Shown piece by piece: positions 23,580 through 31,289 of a DNA stretch of 42,920 nucleotides; the stretch's first letter is position 1, and each line of letters begins with the position of its first letter. The translations under genes and the position numbers were made by a program. The DNA lies in contig JAOPZB010000107.1 of assembly GCA_025964355.1 (NCBI GenBank), forward strand, positions 1 to 42,920, read 5' to 3'. The notes beneath the pieces are model-generated. The model worked only from the letters and a program-made list of their open reading frames with translations. It ran no database searches and was not told the DNA's origin. The stretch comes from Solirubrobacterales bacterium (GTDB taxonomy: Bacteria > Actinomycetota > Thermoleophilia > Solirubrobacterales > Solirubrobacteraceae).

Positions 23580-24667
23580 CGCCTGAGACGGTGTCCTCCC
23601 GCGAGTCGCGGATCCTCGAGATCATCGAGACTGCGCGGGCCAAGCGCGCCAAGTTCCGCGACTCGCATATCACGATGTCCCACGGCGCAGGCGGCAAGGC
23701 GACCACGTCGTTGATCGAGGGGCTGTTCGCCCCTGCCTTCGAGTCGGCTGCGCTCGACCAGCTCGCGGACGCCGGCGCGGTCAGCGTCGACGGGCTCGAC
23801 CTGGCGCTCACCACCGACTCGTTCGTCGTCAAGCCGCTGCACTTCCCCGGCGGCTCGATCGGCGAGCTGGCCGTCAACGGGACCGTCAACGACCTCGCCA
23901 TGGCGGGGGCCCGGCCACTCGCGCTGACGCTGTCGCTAGTCCTAGAGGAGGGGCTGGCGGCGCAGACGCTCCAGGAGGAGGTGCAAGCGATCGCCCGCGC
24001 CGCGCGCGACGCAGGTGTCCAGATCGTCGCAGGGGACACCAAGGTTGTCGAACGAGGCCACGCCGACGGCATCTACATCTGTACGAGCGGGCTCGGGCTG
24101 CGCGACCCGCGAGCGAGCCTGGCGCCAGACCGGCTGAGGCCGGGAGACCGCATCCTCGTCTCCGGGTCGATTGGCGAGCACGGCACGGCGATCATGCTTG
24201 CGCGCGGCGAGCTGGGACTCGACGCCGACATCGAGTCCGACACGCGTTCGCTGTGGCCGCTCGTGGACTCCCTGCTCGCGCACGCGGGCCCGGCTCTCAG
24301 CTGCCTGCGCGACGCGACGCGGGGCGGCGTCGCCTCGGTGCTCAACGAGCTCGCGCGCGCATCCGGTGTCGCGATGGTCGTCCGCGAGGCCGACGTCCCC
24401 GTTGCGCCGGCGGTCGCCGGCGCCGCCGAGATCCTCGGGATCGATCCCATGTATGTGGCCAACGAGGGCAAGCTCGTGGCGTTCGTCGCTCCCGACCACG
24501 CCGAACAGGCCCTGGCCGCGCTTCGGGCGATGCCCGGGTGTGAGGCCGCCGCCGAGATCGGAGAGGTCAAGAGCGATCCGCCGGGCATGGTTCTCGTCGA
24601 GACCGGCTTCGGCGGACGCCGGGTGATGGACCAGCTCGTGGGCGATCCACTGCCGAGGATCTGCTGA
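23576..24667 (+). CDS. hypE: Hydrogenase expression/formation protein HypE
   Basis: 363 aa from ATG 23576, overlapping hypD by ATGA; the ORF-track extension to 23453 lies in hypD. AIR-synthase-like (PurM) architecture: SHGAGGKATTSLIEGL near the start, TDSFVVKPLHFPGGSIGELAVN, NDLAMAGARP, and ATRGGVASVLNELA. The protein ends in PRIC, so the C-terminal cysteine that is carbamoylated and dehydrated to thiocyanate is intact. It uses ATP to make the cyanide ligands in concert with HypF. Its stop overlaps hypA by one base (TGATG). Confidence 0.96.
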   Translation: MTPETVSSRESRILEIIETARAKRAKFRDSHITMSHGAGGKATTSLIEGLFAPAFESAALDQLADAGAVSVDGLDLALTTDSFVVKPLHFPGGSIGELAVNGTVNDLAMAGARPLALTLSLVLEEGLAAQTLQEEVQAIARAARDAGVQIVAGDTKVVERGHADGIYICTSGLGLRDPRASLAPDRLRPGDRILVSGSIGEHGTAIMLARGELGLDADIESDTRSLWPLVDSLLAHAGPALSCLRDATRGGVASVLNELARASGVAMVVREADVPVAPAVAGAAEILGIDPMYVANEGKLVAFVAPDHAEQALAALRAMPGCEAAAEIGEVKSDPPGMVLVETGFGGRRVMDQLVGDPLPRIC

Positions 24668-25044
24668 TGCACGAGCTGTCGATCGCCGAGGCTATCGTCG
24701 ATGTCGCGAGGCGGCACGCGCGCGGACGGCGCGTCGTCAAGGTGGATGTGCGCGTGGGGCACCTGCGCCAGGTCGTGCCCGCCTCGCTCGAGTTCGCCTT
24801 CGGCCTGGTCTGTCAGGGCACGGCGCTGGACGGCGCAGAGCTCGTCATCTCGCACGTCGCGGCGGTCGGGCGCTGCCGGGATTGCGGGGTGAAGAGCGTG
24901 CTCGAAGACCTTCCGCTGCGCTGCTCATCGTGCGGCGGGCTCGATCTGGAACTGCTCGCGGGCGATGAGCTGCTGGTCGACGCCCTGGAGCTCGAGGAGG
25001 AAGTGGTGACGAACGAAAGGATCGGACATGGCAGCCACGTTTGA
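24667..25044 (+). CDS. hypA: Hydrogenase nickel incorporation protein HypA
   Basis: 125 aa starting MHELSIAEAIVDVA with the nickel-binding His2. The zinc site is two CxxC pairs, CRDCG and CSSCGG, at about residues 75-95. It delivers nickel with HypB. The C-terminal 15 residues lie over the start of the small-subunit gene (17-base overlap), and the small-subunit ribosome-binding site AAAGGA is inside hypA. Length is slightly above the usual 113-120 because of the acidic tail (ELEEEVVTNERIG). Confidence 0.95.
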   Translation: MHELSIAEAIVDVARRHARGRRVVKVDVRVGHLRQVVPASLEFAFGLVCQGTALDGAELVISHVAAVGRCRDCGVKSVLEDLPLRCSSCGGLDLELLAGDELLVDALELEEEVVTNERIGHGSHV

Positions 25045-26083
25045 ACCGAAACCGAGTGGAGTCGAGGAGGTCCACATCCTGTGGATCTCCGAGGGCATGA
25101 GCTGCGACGGCGACTCGGTGTCCATCACGGCCGCCGCACAGCCGAGCATCGAGGACGTGCTGCTCGGTGCCATTCCCGGACTTCCCAAGGTCCATCTGCA
25201 TAACAAAGTCCTCTCGCCGACGCTTGGCGGCGAGGAGTTCCTGCTCCCATTCCGCCAGGCGGCGCGCGGCGAGCTGGACGCGCCCTTCGTGCTCGTGATC
25301 GAGGGCTCGATCCCCAACGAGAAGATCAACGGCGACGGGTACTGGACCTCGTTCGGCAACGACGAGGCGACCGGCGAACCGTTGACGCTTGACTACTGGC
25401 TCGACCGGTTGGCTCCCAAGGCGTGGGGCGTCGTCGCGATAGGCACCTGCGCCACCTACGGCGGCATCCATGCGATGGCCGGCAACCCCACCGGGTGCAT
25501 GGGCCTGGCCGACTATCTCGGCTGGGATTTCCGCTCCGCGGCCGGGCTGCCGATCGTGAACGTTCCCGGGTGCCCGGTGCAACCGGAGAACTTCATGGAG
25601 ACGCTCACCTGGCTGCTGTATCAGGCGGCAGGCCTGGCGCCGACGATCCCGCTGGACGAGGCGCTTCGTCCGCAGTGGATATTCGGCAAGACCGTCCACG
25701 AGGGCTGCGACCGCGCCGGCTACTACGAGCAGGGTGACTTCGCCCTGGACTACAACTCGCCCAAGTGCCTCGTGAAGGCTGGCTGCTGGGGCCCTGTCGT
25801 CAACTGCAACGTGCCCAAGCGCGGATGGATGGCCGGGATCGGCGGCTGCCCGAACGTGGGAGGCATCTGCATCGGCTGCACGATGCCCGGCTTCCCCGAC
25901 AGGTTCATGCCGTTCATGGACGCGCCCCCCGGCAGCAGCGTCTCCGCCGGGATCGGCAGCGTTTACGGGCCGGTGATGCGCAAGCTTCGCAGCATCACCA
26001 ACAAGACCATGAACAAGGAGACGAAGTGGCGGCACAACAGAGGAGAGCTGACCACCGGCTACGAGCCCCGCTGGGGTAACTAG
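25028..26083 (+). CDS. hhyS: [NiFe] hydrogenase small subunit, group 1h-type
   Basis: 351 aa. No Tat signal is present, in contrast to membrane-bound uptake hydrogenases. The N-terminal motif WISEGMSCDGDSVS has C26 and D29 where most small subunits have CxxC. The other expected proximal ligands are C141 (GTCATYGG) and C182 (VPGCPVQPENF). Distal and medial cluster ligands are H224/C227, C247, C253, C260, C274, C281 and C284. A 3Cys/1Asp proximal cluster is known from the oxygen-insensitive actinobacterial-type hydrogenase (Cupriavidus necator AH). It passes electrons from the NiFe site outward. Sequence context gives group 1h, the atmospheric-H2 type. Confidence 0.93.
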   Translation: MAATFEPKPSGVEEVHILWISEGMSCDGDSVSITAAAQPSIEDVLLGAIPGLPKVHLHNKVLSPTLGGEEFLLPFRQAARGELDAPFVLVIEGSIPNEKINGDGYWTSFGNDEATGEPLTLDYWLDRLAPKAWGVVAIGTCATYGGIHAMAGNPTGCMGLADYLGWDFRSAAGLPIVNVPGCPVQPENFMETLTWLLYQAAGLAPTIPLDEALRPQWIFGKTVHEGCDRAGYYEQGDFALDYNSPKCLVKAGCWGPVVNCNVPKRGWMAGIGGCPNVGGICIGCTMPGFPDRFMPFMDAPPGSSVSAGIGSVYGPVMRKLRSITNKTMNKETKWRHNRGELTTGYEPRWGN

Positions 26084-26102
26084 AGCAGAGAGGAGACTGA
26101 AG

Positions 26103-27893
26103 ATGGCCGTCACGCGCGAGCGCATCAAACCGGAGGCGGGCAAGCTCGTCGACATGTCGTGGGACCCGATCACCCGCATCGTCGGGAACCTCGGGATCTA
26201 CACCAAGATCGACTTCGATAATCGCGAGGTCGTGACCTGCAAGTCCACCTCCTCGATGTTCAGGGGCTACTCCGTCTTCATGAAGGGAAAGGACCCGAGG
26301 GACGCGCATTTCATCACCAGCCGCATCTGCGGAATCTGCGGCGACAACCATGCCGTCTGCTCCTGTTACGCGCAGCAGATGGCATACGGCGTCAAGCCGC
26401 CTCCGCTTGGAGAGTGGATCGTGAACCTCGGCGAGGCGGCCGAGTACATCTTCGACCACATCATCTTCCAGGACAACCTCGTGTTCGTGGACTTCTGCGA
26501 GCAGATGGTGCGCGCGACGAACCCGAGCGTCATGGACAAGGCCGAAAAGACGGAGGCGCCCGGGGCGAACATCCATGGCTACCGCACGATCGGCGACATC
26601 ATGCGCTCCTACAACCCGTTCACCGGGGCGACGTACAAGGAGGCGCTGCACATGAGCCGCATCGGGCGGGAGATGATCTGCCTGATGGAGGGGCGCCACG
26701 TGCATCCCTCGACGATCTATCCAGGGGGGGTGGGCACGGTCGCGACGCCCACGCTGTTCACCGACTACCTCTCGCGACTGCTGCGCTGCTTTGACTTCAT
26801 CAAGTCGGCCGTGGCGATGAACGACGACGTGTTCAACTTCTTCTACGAGGCCCTGCCGGGCTACGAGGAGATCGGGCGCAGACGCATCCTGCTCGGATGC
26901 TGGGGGGCGTGGAACAACCCCGACTTCGTCGACTACGACTACCGCCACATGGACCATTGGGGCAACGAGATGTTCGTGACCCCGGGCGTGGTGGTCGACG
27001 GCGAGCTGGTCACGACGAACCTGGTCGACATCAACCTCGGGATCCGCATCCTGCTCGGCTCCTCCTACTACGAGGACTGGGTCGACGAGGAGACGTTCGT
27101 CTCGCAGGACCCGCTGGGCAATCCTGTCGACAAGCGCCATCCGTGGAACCAGACGACGATTCCCAAGCCCCAGAAACGAGACCTGGAGGGCGGCAACTAC
27201 TCGTGGGTGATGAGCCCGCGCTGGTTCGACAAGCGCACCGGCGACCACCTGGCGCTCGATACCGGTGGCGGCGCGCTGGCGCGGCTGTGGGTCACGGCGC
27301 TCGCCGGCAAGGTCGACACGCCGTTCGTCAAATCGACCGGCTCGAGCGTGCAGATCAACCTGCCGCAGACGCCGAACACGCCCGAACAGACGCTGGAGTG
27401 GAAAGTGCCCCAGTGGTCCAACGCGATCGAGCGTGACCGTGCGCGCATCTACTTCGTCGCCTACTCGGCGGCGATGGCGATGCACTTCCTCGATCGGGCG
27501 ATGACGGAGCTGCGGTCGGGTCACACGAAGGTCTTCGAGGACTTCGAGGTTCCCGACGAGGCCATCGGCTGCGGCTTCCACGAGGCCGTACGGGGCGTGC
27601 TCTCCCACCATATGGTGATCCGCGACGGCAAGATCGCCAACTACCACCCATACCCGCCGACGCCGTGGAACGGCTCCTCGACCGACTCCTACGGCACGCC
27701 GGGACCATACGAGGACGCCGTCTCCGGACAGCCGATCTTCGAGGAGAACCCGCAGGAGAGCTTCCGCGGGATCGACATCATGCGAGCCGTCCGGTCATTC
27801 GACCCGTGCCTGCCCTGCGGCGTGCACATGTACCTCGGCAAAGGCCGGACGCTGCGCCAGGTGCACTCCCCGATGTTCGGCGAGCACGGCTAG
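26103..27893 (+). CDS. hhyL: [NiFe] hydrogenase large subunit, group 1h-type
   Basis: 596 aa. The N-terminal NiFe motif is RICGICGDNH (C76, C79) and the C-terminal one is DPCLPCGVH (C569, C572, H575). A 21-residue tail follows H575 (MYLGKG to GEHG), as expected for a precursor that is trimmed by a dedicated protease after nickel insertion. GRHVHPSTIYPGGVG and the long insertions around 280-360 match the group 1h large subunit. AGAGGAG lies before the ATG. Function is H2 oxidation at the buried Ni-Fe(CN)2CO centre. Nothing in the active-site motifs is degenerate. Confidence 0.95.
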   Translation: MAVTRERIKPEAGKLVDMSWDPITRIVGNLGIYTKIDFDNREVVTCKSTSSMFRGYSVFMKGKDPRDAHFITSRICGICGDNHAVCSCYAQQMAYGVKPPPLGEWIVNLGEAAEYIFDHIIFQDNLVFVDFCEQMVRATNPSVMDKAEKTEAPGANIHGYRTIGDIMRSYNPFTGATYKEALHMSRIGREMICLMEGRHVHPSTIYPGGVGTVATPTLFTDYLSRLLRCFDFIKSAVAMNDDVFNFFYEALPGYEEIGRRRILLGCWGAWNNPDFVDYDYRHMDHWGNEMFVTPGVVVDGELVTTNLVDINLGIRILLGSSYYEDWVDEETFVSQDPLGNPVDKRHPWNQTTIPKPQKRDLEGGNYSWVMSPRWFDKRTGDHLALDTGGGALARLWVTALAGKVDTPFVKSTGSSVQINLPQTPNTPEQTLEWKVPQWSNAIERDRARIYFVAYSAAMAMHFLDRAMTELRSGHTKVFEDFEVPDEAIGCGFHEAVRGVLSHHMVIRDGKIANYHPYPPTPWNGSSTDSYGTPGPYEDAVSGQPIFEENPQESFRGIDIMRAVRSFDPCLPCGVHMYLGKGRTLRQVHSPMFGEHG

Positions 27894-27901
27894 GCGCGGC
27901 G

Positions 27902-28786
27902 GTGAGCGAAACGGCACACGACAAGGCCCCCGAGCTGCTCGGCCACGTCGAGGCCCTGCTCGAGCGGATCGACGGGCTGGCAGACCCGTCCGCCCGCGAG
28001 ACCGTCACCGAGGCCGTGCAGGCGCTGCTCGATCTCTACGGCGAGGGCCTCGCCAGGATTGTCGAGGCCGTCTCCGAGCGCGACGACGGCACGATGGCGC
28101 GGGCGCTCGCAGACGACGAGCTGGTGTCGCATCTGCTGCTCGTACACGGATTGCACCCGATCGGAGTCGAGCAGCGGGTGCAGGGCGCCCTCGACGGCGT
28201 CCTGCCATACCTGGAATCGCATGGGGGCGACGTCGAGCTGCTCGGAGTGTCCGATGGCGTCGCGCATCTACGCCTGCAGGGAAGCTGCTCCGGCTGCCCG
28301 TCCTCCTCGATGACCCTCAAGCTCGCCATCGAGGAGGCGATCTTCAAGGCCGCGCCAGACGTCGAGGAGGTTCGCGCCGAGGGCGCTTCGCCGGCCGAGC
28401 CCGGCGAGCCGGGGCTGCTGCAGTTGGAGATGGTCAAGCCGGCGGCGGCACCGTCGGTGTCGCCGGCGGCGTGGGCGATGGCCGGCGGGATGCCGCAGCT
28501 CGCCAACGGCGGAGTGGTGCTCAAGGAGGTCTCGGGCGAGTCGGTGCTGTTCATGCGCCCGAACGGGCGTGTCTACGCATACCGTCCGGTGTGCCCCGGC
28601 TGCGAGCAGTCGCTGGAGCTCGCCACGCTGCGAGCCGGCGAGCTGACGTGCCCCGGCTGCGGCAATCGCTATGACATCCTGCGCGCCGGGCGCTGCCTGG
28701 ATGTCCCGCAGCTGCATCTGCGCCCCGTGCCGCTGCTCGTAGACGACGCCGGCATAGTCAAGGTGGCGCTCGGGGCGGTCGCCTGA
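27902..28786 (+). CDS. NifU C-terminal domain fused to an all-Cys Rieske-like domain
   Basis: 294 aa from GTG 27902, 8 bases after hhyL; the ORF-track start lies in hhyL. Helical N-terminal part (1-100) precedes an Nfu domain: YLESHGGDVELLGVSDG and CSGCPSSSMTL with C129 and C132, a site for a bridging [4Fe-4S]. The C-terminal domain (about 200-290) follows the Rieske layout (VYAYRPVCPGC and LTCPGCGNRYDIL) but has C231/C234 and C250/C253 where Rieske proteins have CxH and CxxH. The ligand set is four cysteines, so rubredoxin-type iron or zinc is more likely than a Rieske cluster. Either cluster delivery or electron transfer is plausible. Confidence 0.85.
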   Translation: MSETAHDKAPELLGHVEALLERIDGLADPSARETVTEAVQALLDLYGEGLARIVEAVSERDDGTMARALADDELVSHLLLVHGLHPIGVEQRVQGALDGVLPYLESHGGDVELLGVSDGVAHLRLQGSCSGCPSSSMTLKLAIEEAIFKAAPDVEEVRAEGASPAEPGEPGLLQLEMVKPAAAPSVSPAAWAMAGGMPQLANGGVVLKEVSGESVLFMRPNGRVYAYRPVCPGCEQSLELATLRAGELTCPGCGNRYDILRAGRCLDVPQLHLRPVPLLVDDAGIVKVALGAVA

Positions 28787-28790
28787 GCTC

Positions 28791-29447
28791 ATGGCACCGA
28801 CGGCCGGCACGCTCGCGAACTCCCGCCTGAGGCGACTCGCCCAGCGCCCTGCCGGCGAGGGCATGGCCGCCGCGCCGGACGAGCGCTGCGAGCTGTGCAA
28901 CACCCCGATCACGAGGAGCCACCGCCATCTGCTCGAGCTCTCCTCGCGCGAGCTGCTCTGCACATGCAGGCCCTGCTCGCTGCTGTTCGACCGCGGCGGC
29001 TCGGGTGCAGGCCGCTATAAGCTCGTGCCCGAGCGCCGGCTGCGGCTGGAGAGCTTCTCGATGAGCGATCAGGCCTGGGAGGAGCTCCGCATCCCGGTGG
29101 ACATGGCGTTCTTCTTTCGCAGCAGCGACGCGGAACGCGTGCTCGCCTACTACCCGGGGCCGATGGGCGCGACGGAGTCCCAGCTGGAGCTCCGCTCGTG
29201 GCAGGACCTCGAACGCCGCAACCCGATCCTCGCGGGGCTCGATAGCGACGTCGAGGCGCTGCTCGTCAACCGAGCCCGCGGCGCCGACAGGCAATGGCTC
29301 GTGCCGCTGGACGAGTGCTACGCCCTGGTCGGCGTGATCCGCACCCACTGGCGCGGCCTGACCGGGGGCCGCGAGGTCTGGCAGCAGCTCGAGCGCTTCT
29401 TCGACGAACTCGACAGTCGTGCGCGAAGCGCGACAGAAGGGAGCTGA
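28791..29447 (+). CDS. DUF5947-type hydrogenase-linked protein with cysteine knuckles
   Basis: 218 aa, 4 bases after the Nfu fusion (alternative start ATG 28863). An N-terminal metal-binding region has C33/C36 (CELC), H44, H46, C57, C59 and C62 (CTCRPC). After it comes a mixed alpha/beta domain (LESFSMSDQAWEELRIPVDM, AYYPGPMGATES) and a C-terminal helix. No membrane segment. From memory the sequence fits DUF5947, often found beside group 1h hydrogenase genes in actinomycetes; I could not check this. The metal site could bind zinc or an iron-sulfur cluster. Role unknown. Confidence 0.75.
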   Translation: MAPTAGTLANSRLRRLAQRPAGEGMAAAPDERCELCNTPITRSHRHLLELSSRELLCTCRPCSLLFDRGGSGAGRYKLVPERRLRLESFSMSDQAWEELRIPVDMAFFFRSSDAERVLAYYPGPMGATESQLELRSWQDLERRNPILAGLDSDVEALLVNRARGADRQWLVPLDECYALVGVIRTHWRGLTGGREVWQQLERFFDELDSRARSATEGS

Positions 29448-29449
29448 CG

Positions 29450-29659
29450 ATGGCGAACGTGACGACCGGCCGCCCCTACACGGGCCAAGACAAGCCGACG
29501 CATGTCAAGGGCATCAAAGAGGGCAACGCACCCGGCAACTACGCGAAGATGAAGGGCCACAATCCCGACGGCACCTCCACCGCCGCGCGCTCCACCGGAG
29601 TACACACTGCGGGGGAGGAACCGATCGACCCGAGCATGCCCAACCTCTCACCGGCGTAG
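29450..29659 (+). CDS. 69-aa conserved-looking small protein in hydrogenase operon
   Basis: 69 aa from ATG 29450, two bases after the previous stop, with GAAGGGA 8 bases upstream. The ORF-track start at 29294 lies inside the preceding gene. Sequence MANVTTGRPYTGQDKPTHVK continues polar, Gly/Pro/Asn-rich and without cysteine or hydrophobic segment, so it is probably disordered when free. Tight placement between two hydrogenase-linked genes and a good ribosome-binding site make it a genuine gene. No function can be given. Confidence 0.72.
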   Translation: MANVTTGRPYTGQDKPTHVKGIKEGNAPGNYAKMKGHNPDGTSTAARSTGVHTAGEEPIDPSMPNLSPA

Positions 29660-29666
29660 CGCAGGC

Positions 29667-30338
29667 ATGCCCGCCGTCCCACAGCCGATCGGCGCGCCTG
29701 CGGGCGCGGCGCCGCAGCTGTCCTTCGCGGTGCAGGACGCCGGCGCCGAGCGCTACTCGGCCACCCCGACCCTCAACTTCGCTCTGCAGATCCAGCGCGC
29801 AGGCGGCGGGCCGGTGCGTTCGATCCTGCTCGACACCCAGATCCAGATCGCCGCGCGACGCCGCTCCTATGGCGAGGCCGAGCAGGCGTGGCTGGTGGAG
29901 CTGTTCGGCACGCCCGAGCGTTGGAGCACCACGCTGCGGACCCTGCCATGGACCCGCACGACGCTCGTCGTGCCGCCCTTCACCGACACGACCGAGGTGA
30001 CCATCCCGGTGCCCTGCTCATACGACCTCGAGGCCAACGCCGACAACTATCTCTCCGGTCTGCAGAGCGGAGAGGTGCCGCTCGAGTTCCTGTTCTCGGG
30101 CTCGGTCTTCTACGCGGGCGAGGGGGGAATGCTGCAGACGGCCCGCATCTCTTGGGACTCCGAAGCGGAGTACCGCCTGCCCGTGAGCGTCTGGCGGGAG
30201 GCGATGGACCGACACTTCCCCGGCGCCGCCTGGCTTCGCCTGGGGCGCCCCGCCTACGAGCGGCTTCGCGCCTACAAAGCGGAGCACGGGCTGAGAACCC
30301 TGGAGGACGCGGTCGTTCATCTGGTGGGGGAGGGATAG
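29667..30338 (+). CDS. DUF6084-type hydrogenase-linked protein
   Basis: 223 aa, 7 bases after the small gene. It is predicted to be mostly beta in its first two thirds (YSATPTLNFALQIQRAGG, TTEVTIPVPCSYDLEANADN, GEVPLEFLFSGSVFY) and helical at the end (VSVWREAMDRHFPGAAWLRL). No metal motif and no membrane helix. From memory it matches DUF6084, which accompanies group 1h hydrogenases. The beta-sandwich character suggests a binding or scaffold role, but this is inference. Confidence 0.75.
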   Translation: MPAVPQPIGAPAGAAPQLSFAVQDAGAERYSATPTLNFALQIQRAGGGPVRSILLDTQIQIAARRRSYGEAEQAWLVELFGTPERWSTTLRTLPWTRTTLVVPPFTDTTEVTIPVPCSYDLEANADNYLSGLQSGEVPLEFLFSGSVFYAGEGGMLQTARISWDSEAEYRLPVSVWREAMDRHFPGAAWLRLGRPAYERLRAYKAEHGLRTLEDAVVHLVGEG

Positions 30339-30341
30339 CGC

Positions 30342-31289
30342 ATGGGAGCCGACCCGGTCGGCCGCATCGCCGACGCCGTCCTGTACGAGGGCTACCTGCT
30401 TTGGCCCTACCGCAAGTCTGCGCTCAAGAACCAGCAGCGCTTCACCTTCGGCGGCGTCCATCCGCCCGCGTGGGACGACTCGTCCGTCGTGCAGACCCAG
30501 GTGCTGCTGGAGGGCGGCCGCGACGCGAGGGTGGAGGTCCGCGTGCGCTTCCTCCAGCTGCTGCGCCGGCAGGTGTACTCGGGCTCGTGCGCCGGGTCGG
30601 CGCCCGAGCCCGTCGAGGAGCTCGAGCTGGGAGGGCAGCGCTGGGTCTCATGGGAGGAGGCGACCGAGCGCGAGGTGTCGCCCGGGCCCATCGACGTGCC
30701 CGGCGGAGAGGAGCGCGAGGAGATACCCGGCGGCGCGATCGTGCGTTCGTGGCGCGCGCTGCACGGCAGCGTGGAGCTCTCGCGCGAGCCACTTCGATCA
30801 GACCTGTCGCGCGTCACCGTACGCGTGGAGAACACGAGCGGCTGGTCGGGATCGACGCGCGAGGATGCGCTTCGCCAGACGTTCTGCTCGACCCACGTCG
30901 TCCTCGGGGCCGGTGACGGCGCGTGGGTGTCGCTGACCGATCCGCCGTGTGGCCTGCGGGCCCAGGCGGCGGCGTGCGAGAACATCGGGCTATGGCCGGT
31001 GCTCGTCGGCGAGCCCTCGCAGACGCGGACGATGCTCGCCTCCCCGATCATCCTGCCGGATCACCCTCGGATCGCCCCCGAGAGCCCCGGGGACCTGTTC
31101 GACTCGTCGGAGATCGACCAGATGCTCGTGCTGAACATCCTCGCGATGACCGACGAGGAGCGCCGGGAGATGCGCGACTGCGATCCTCGCGCCCGGGAGA
31201 TCCTCGAGCGCACGGAGGCCCTCGGCCCTGAGGACATGATGCGGCTCAACGGCGCTGTTCGAGAGCTGGGGCTGGCACGCTCGCGATGA
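30342..31289 (+). CDS. Hydrogenase-linked protein of unknown function (315 aa)
   Basis: 315 aa, 3 bases after the previous stop and overlapping the next start by ATGA. Begins GRIADAVLYEGYLLWPYRKS followed by ALKNQQRFTFGGVHPPAW, and has a central beta-rich region (VELSREPLRSDLSRVTVRVENTS excerpt region). The C-terminal 60 residues are helical and acidic (DLFDSSEIDQMLVLNILAM). No cysteine cluster and no membrane helix. I believe similar proteins occur in other group 1h operons, but I have no family name for it. Confidence 0.72.
   Translation: MGADPVGRIADAVLYEGYLLWPYRKSALKNQQRFTFGGVHPPAWDDSSVVQTQVLLEGGRDARVEVRVRFLQLLRRQVYSGSCAGSAPEPVEELELGGQRWVSWEEATEREVSPGPIDVPGGEEREEIPGGAIVRSWRALHGSVELSREPLRSDLSRVTVRVENTSGWSGSTREDALRQTFCSTHVVLGAGDGAWVSLTDPPCGLRAQAAACENIGLWPVLVGEPSQTRTMLASPIILPDHPRIAPESPGDLFDSSEIDQMLVLNILAMTDEERREMRDCDPRAREILERTEALGPEDMMRLNGAVRELGLARSR

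Noticed and set aside
25995-27647. 550-aa minus-strand ORF over the hydrogenase large subunit
   Set aside because: Long antisense frames are common in high-GC genes; the translation is Arg/His/Val-rich with no domain, and the plus frame is clearly hhyL.
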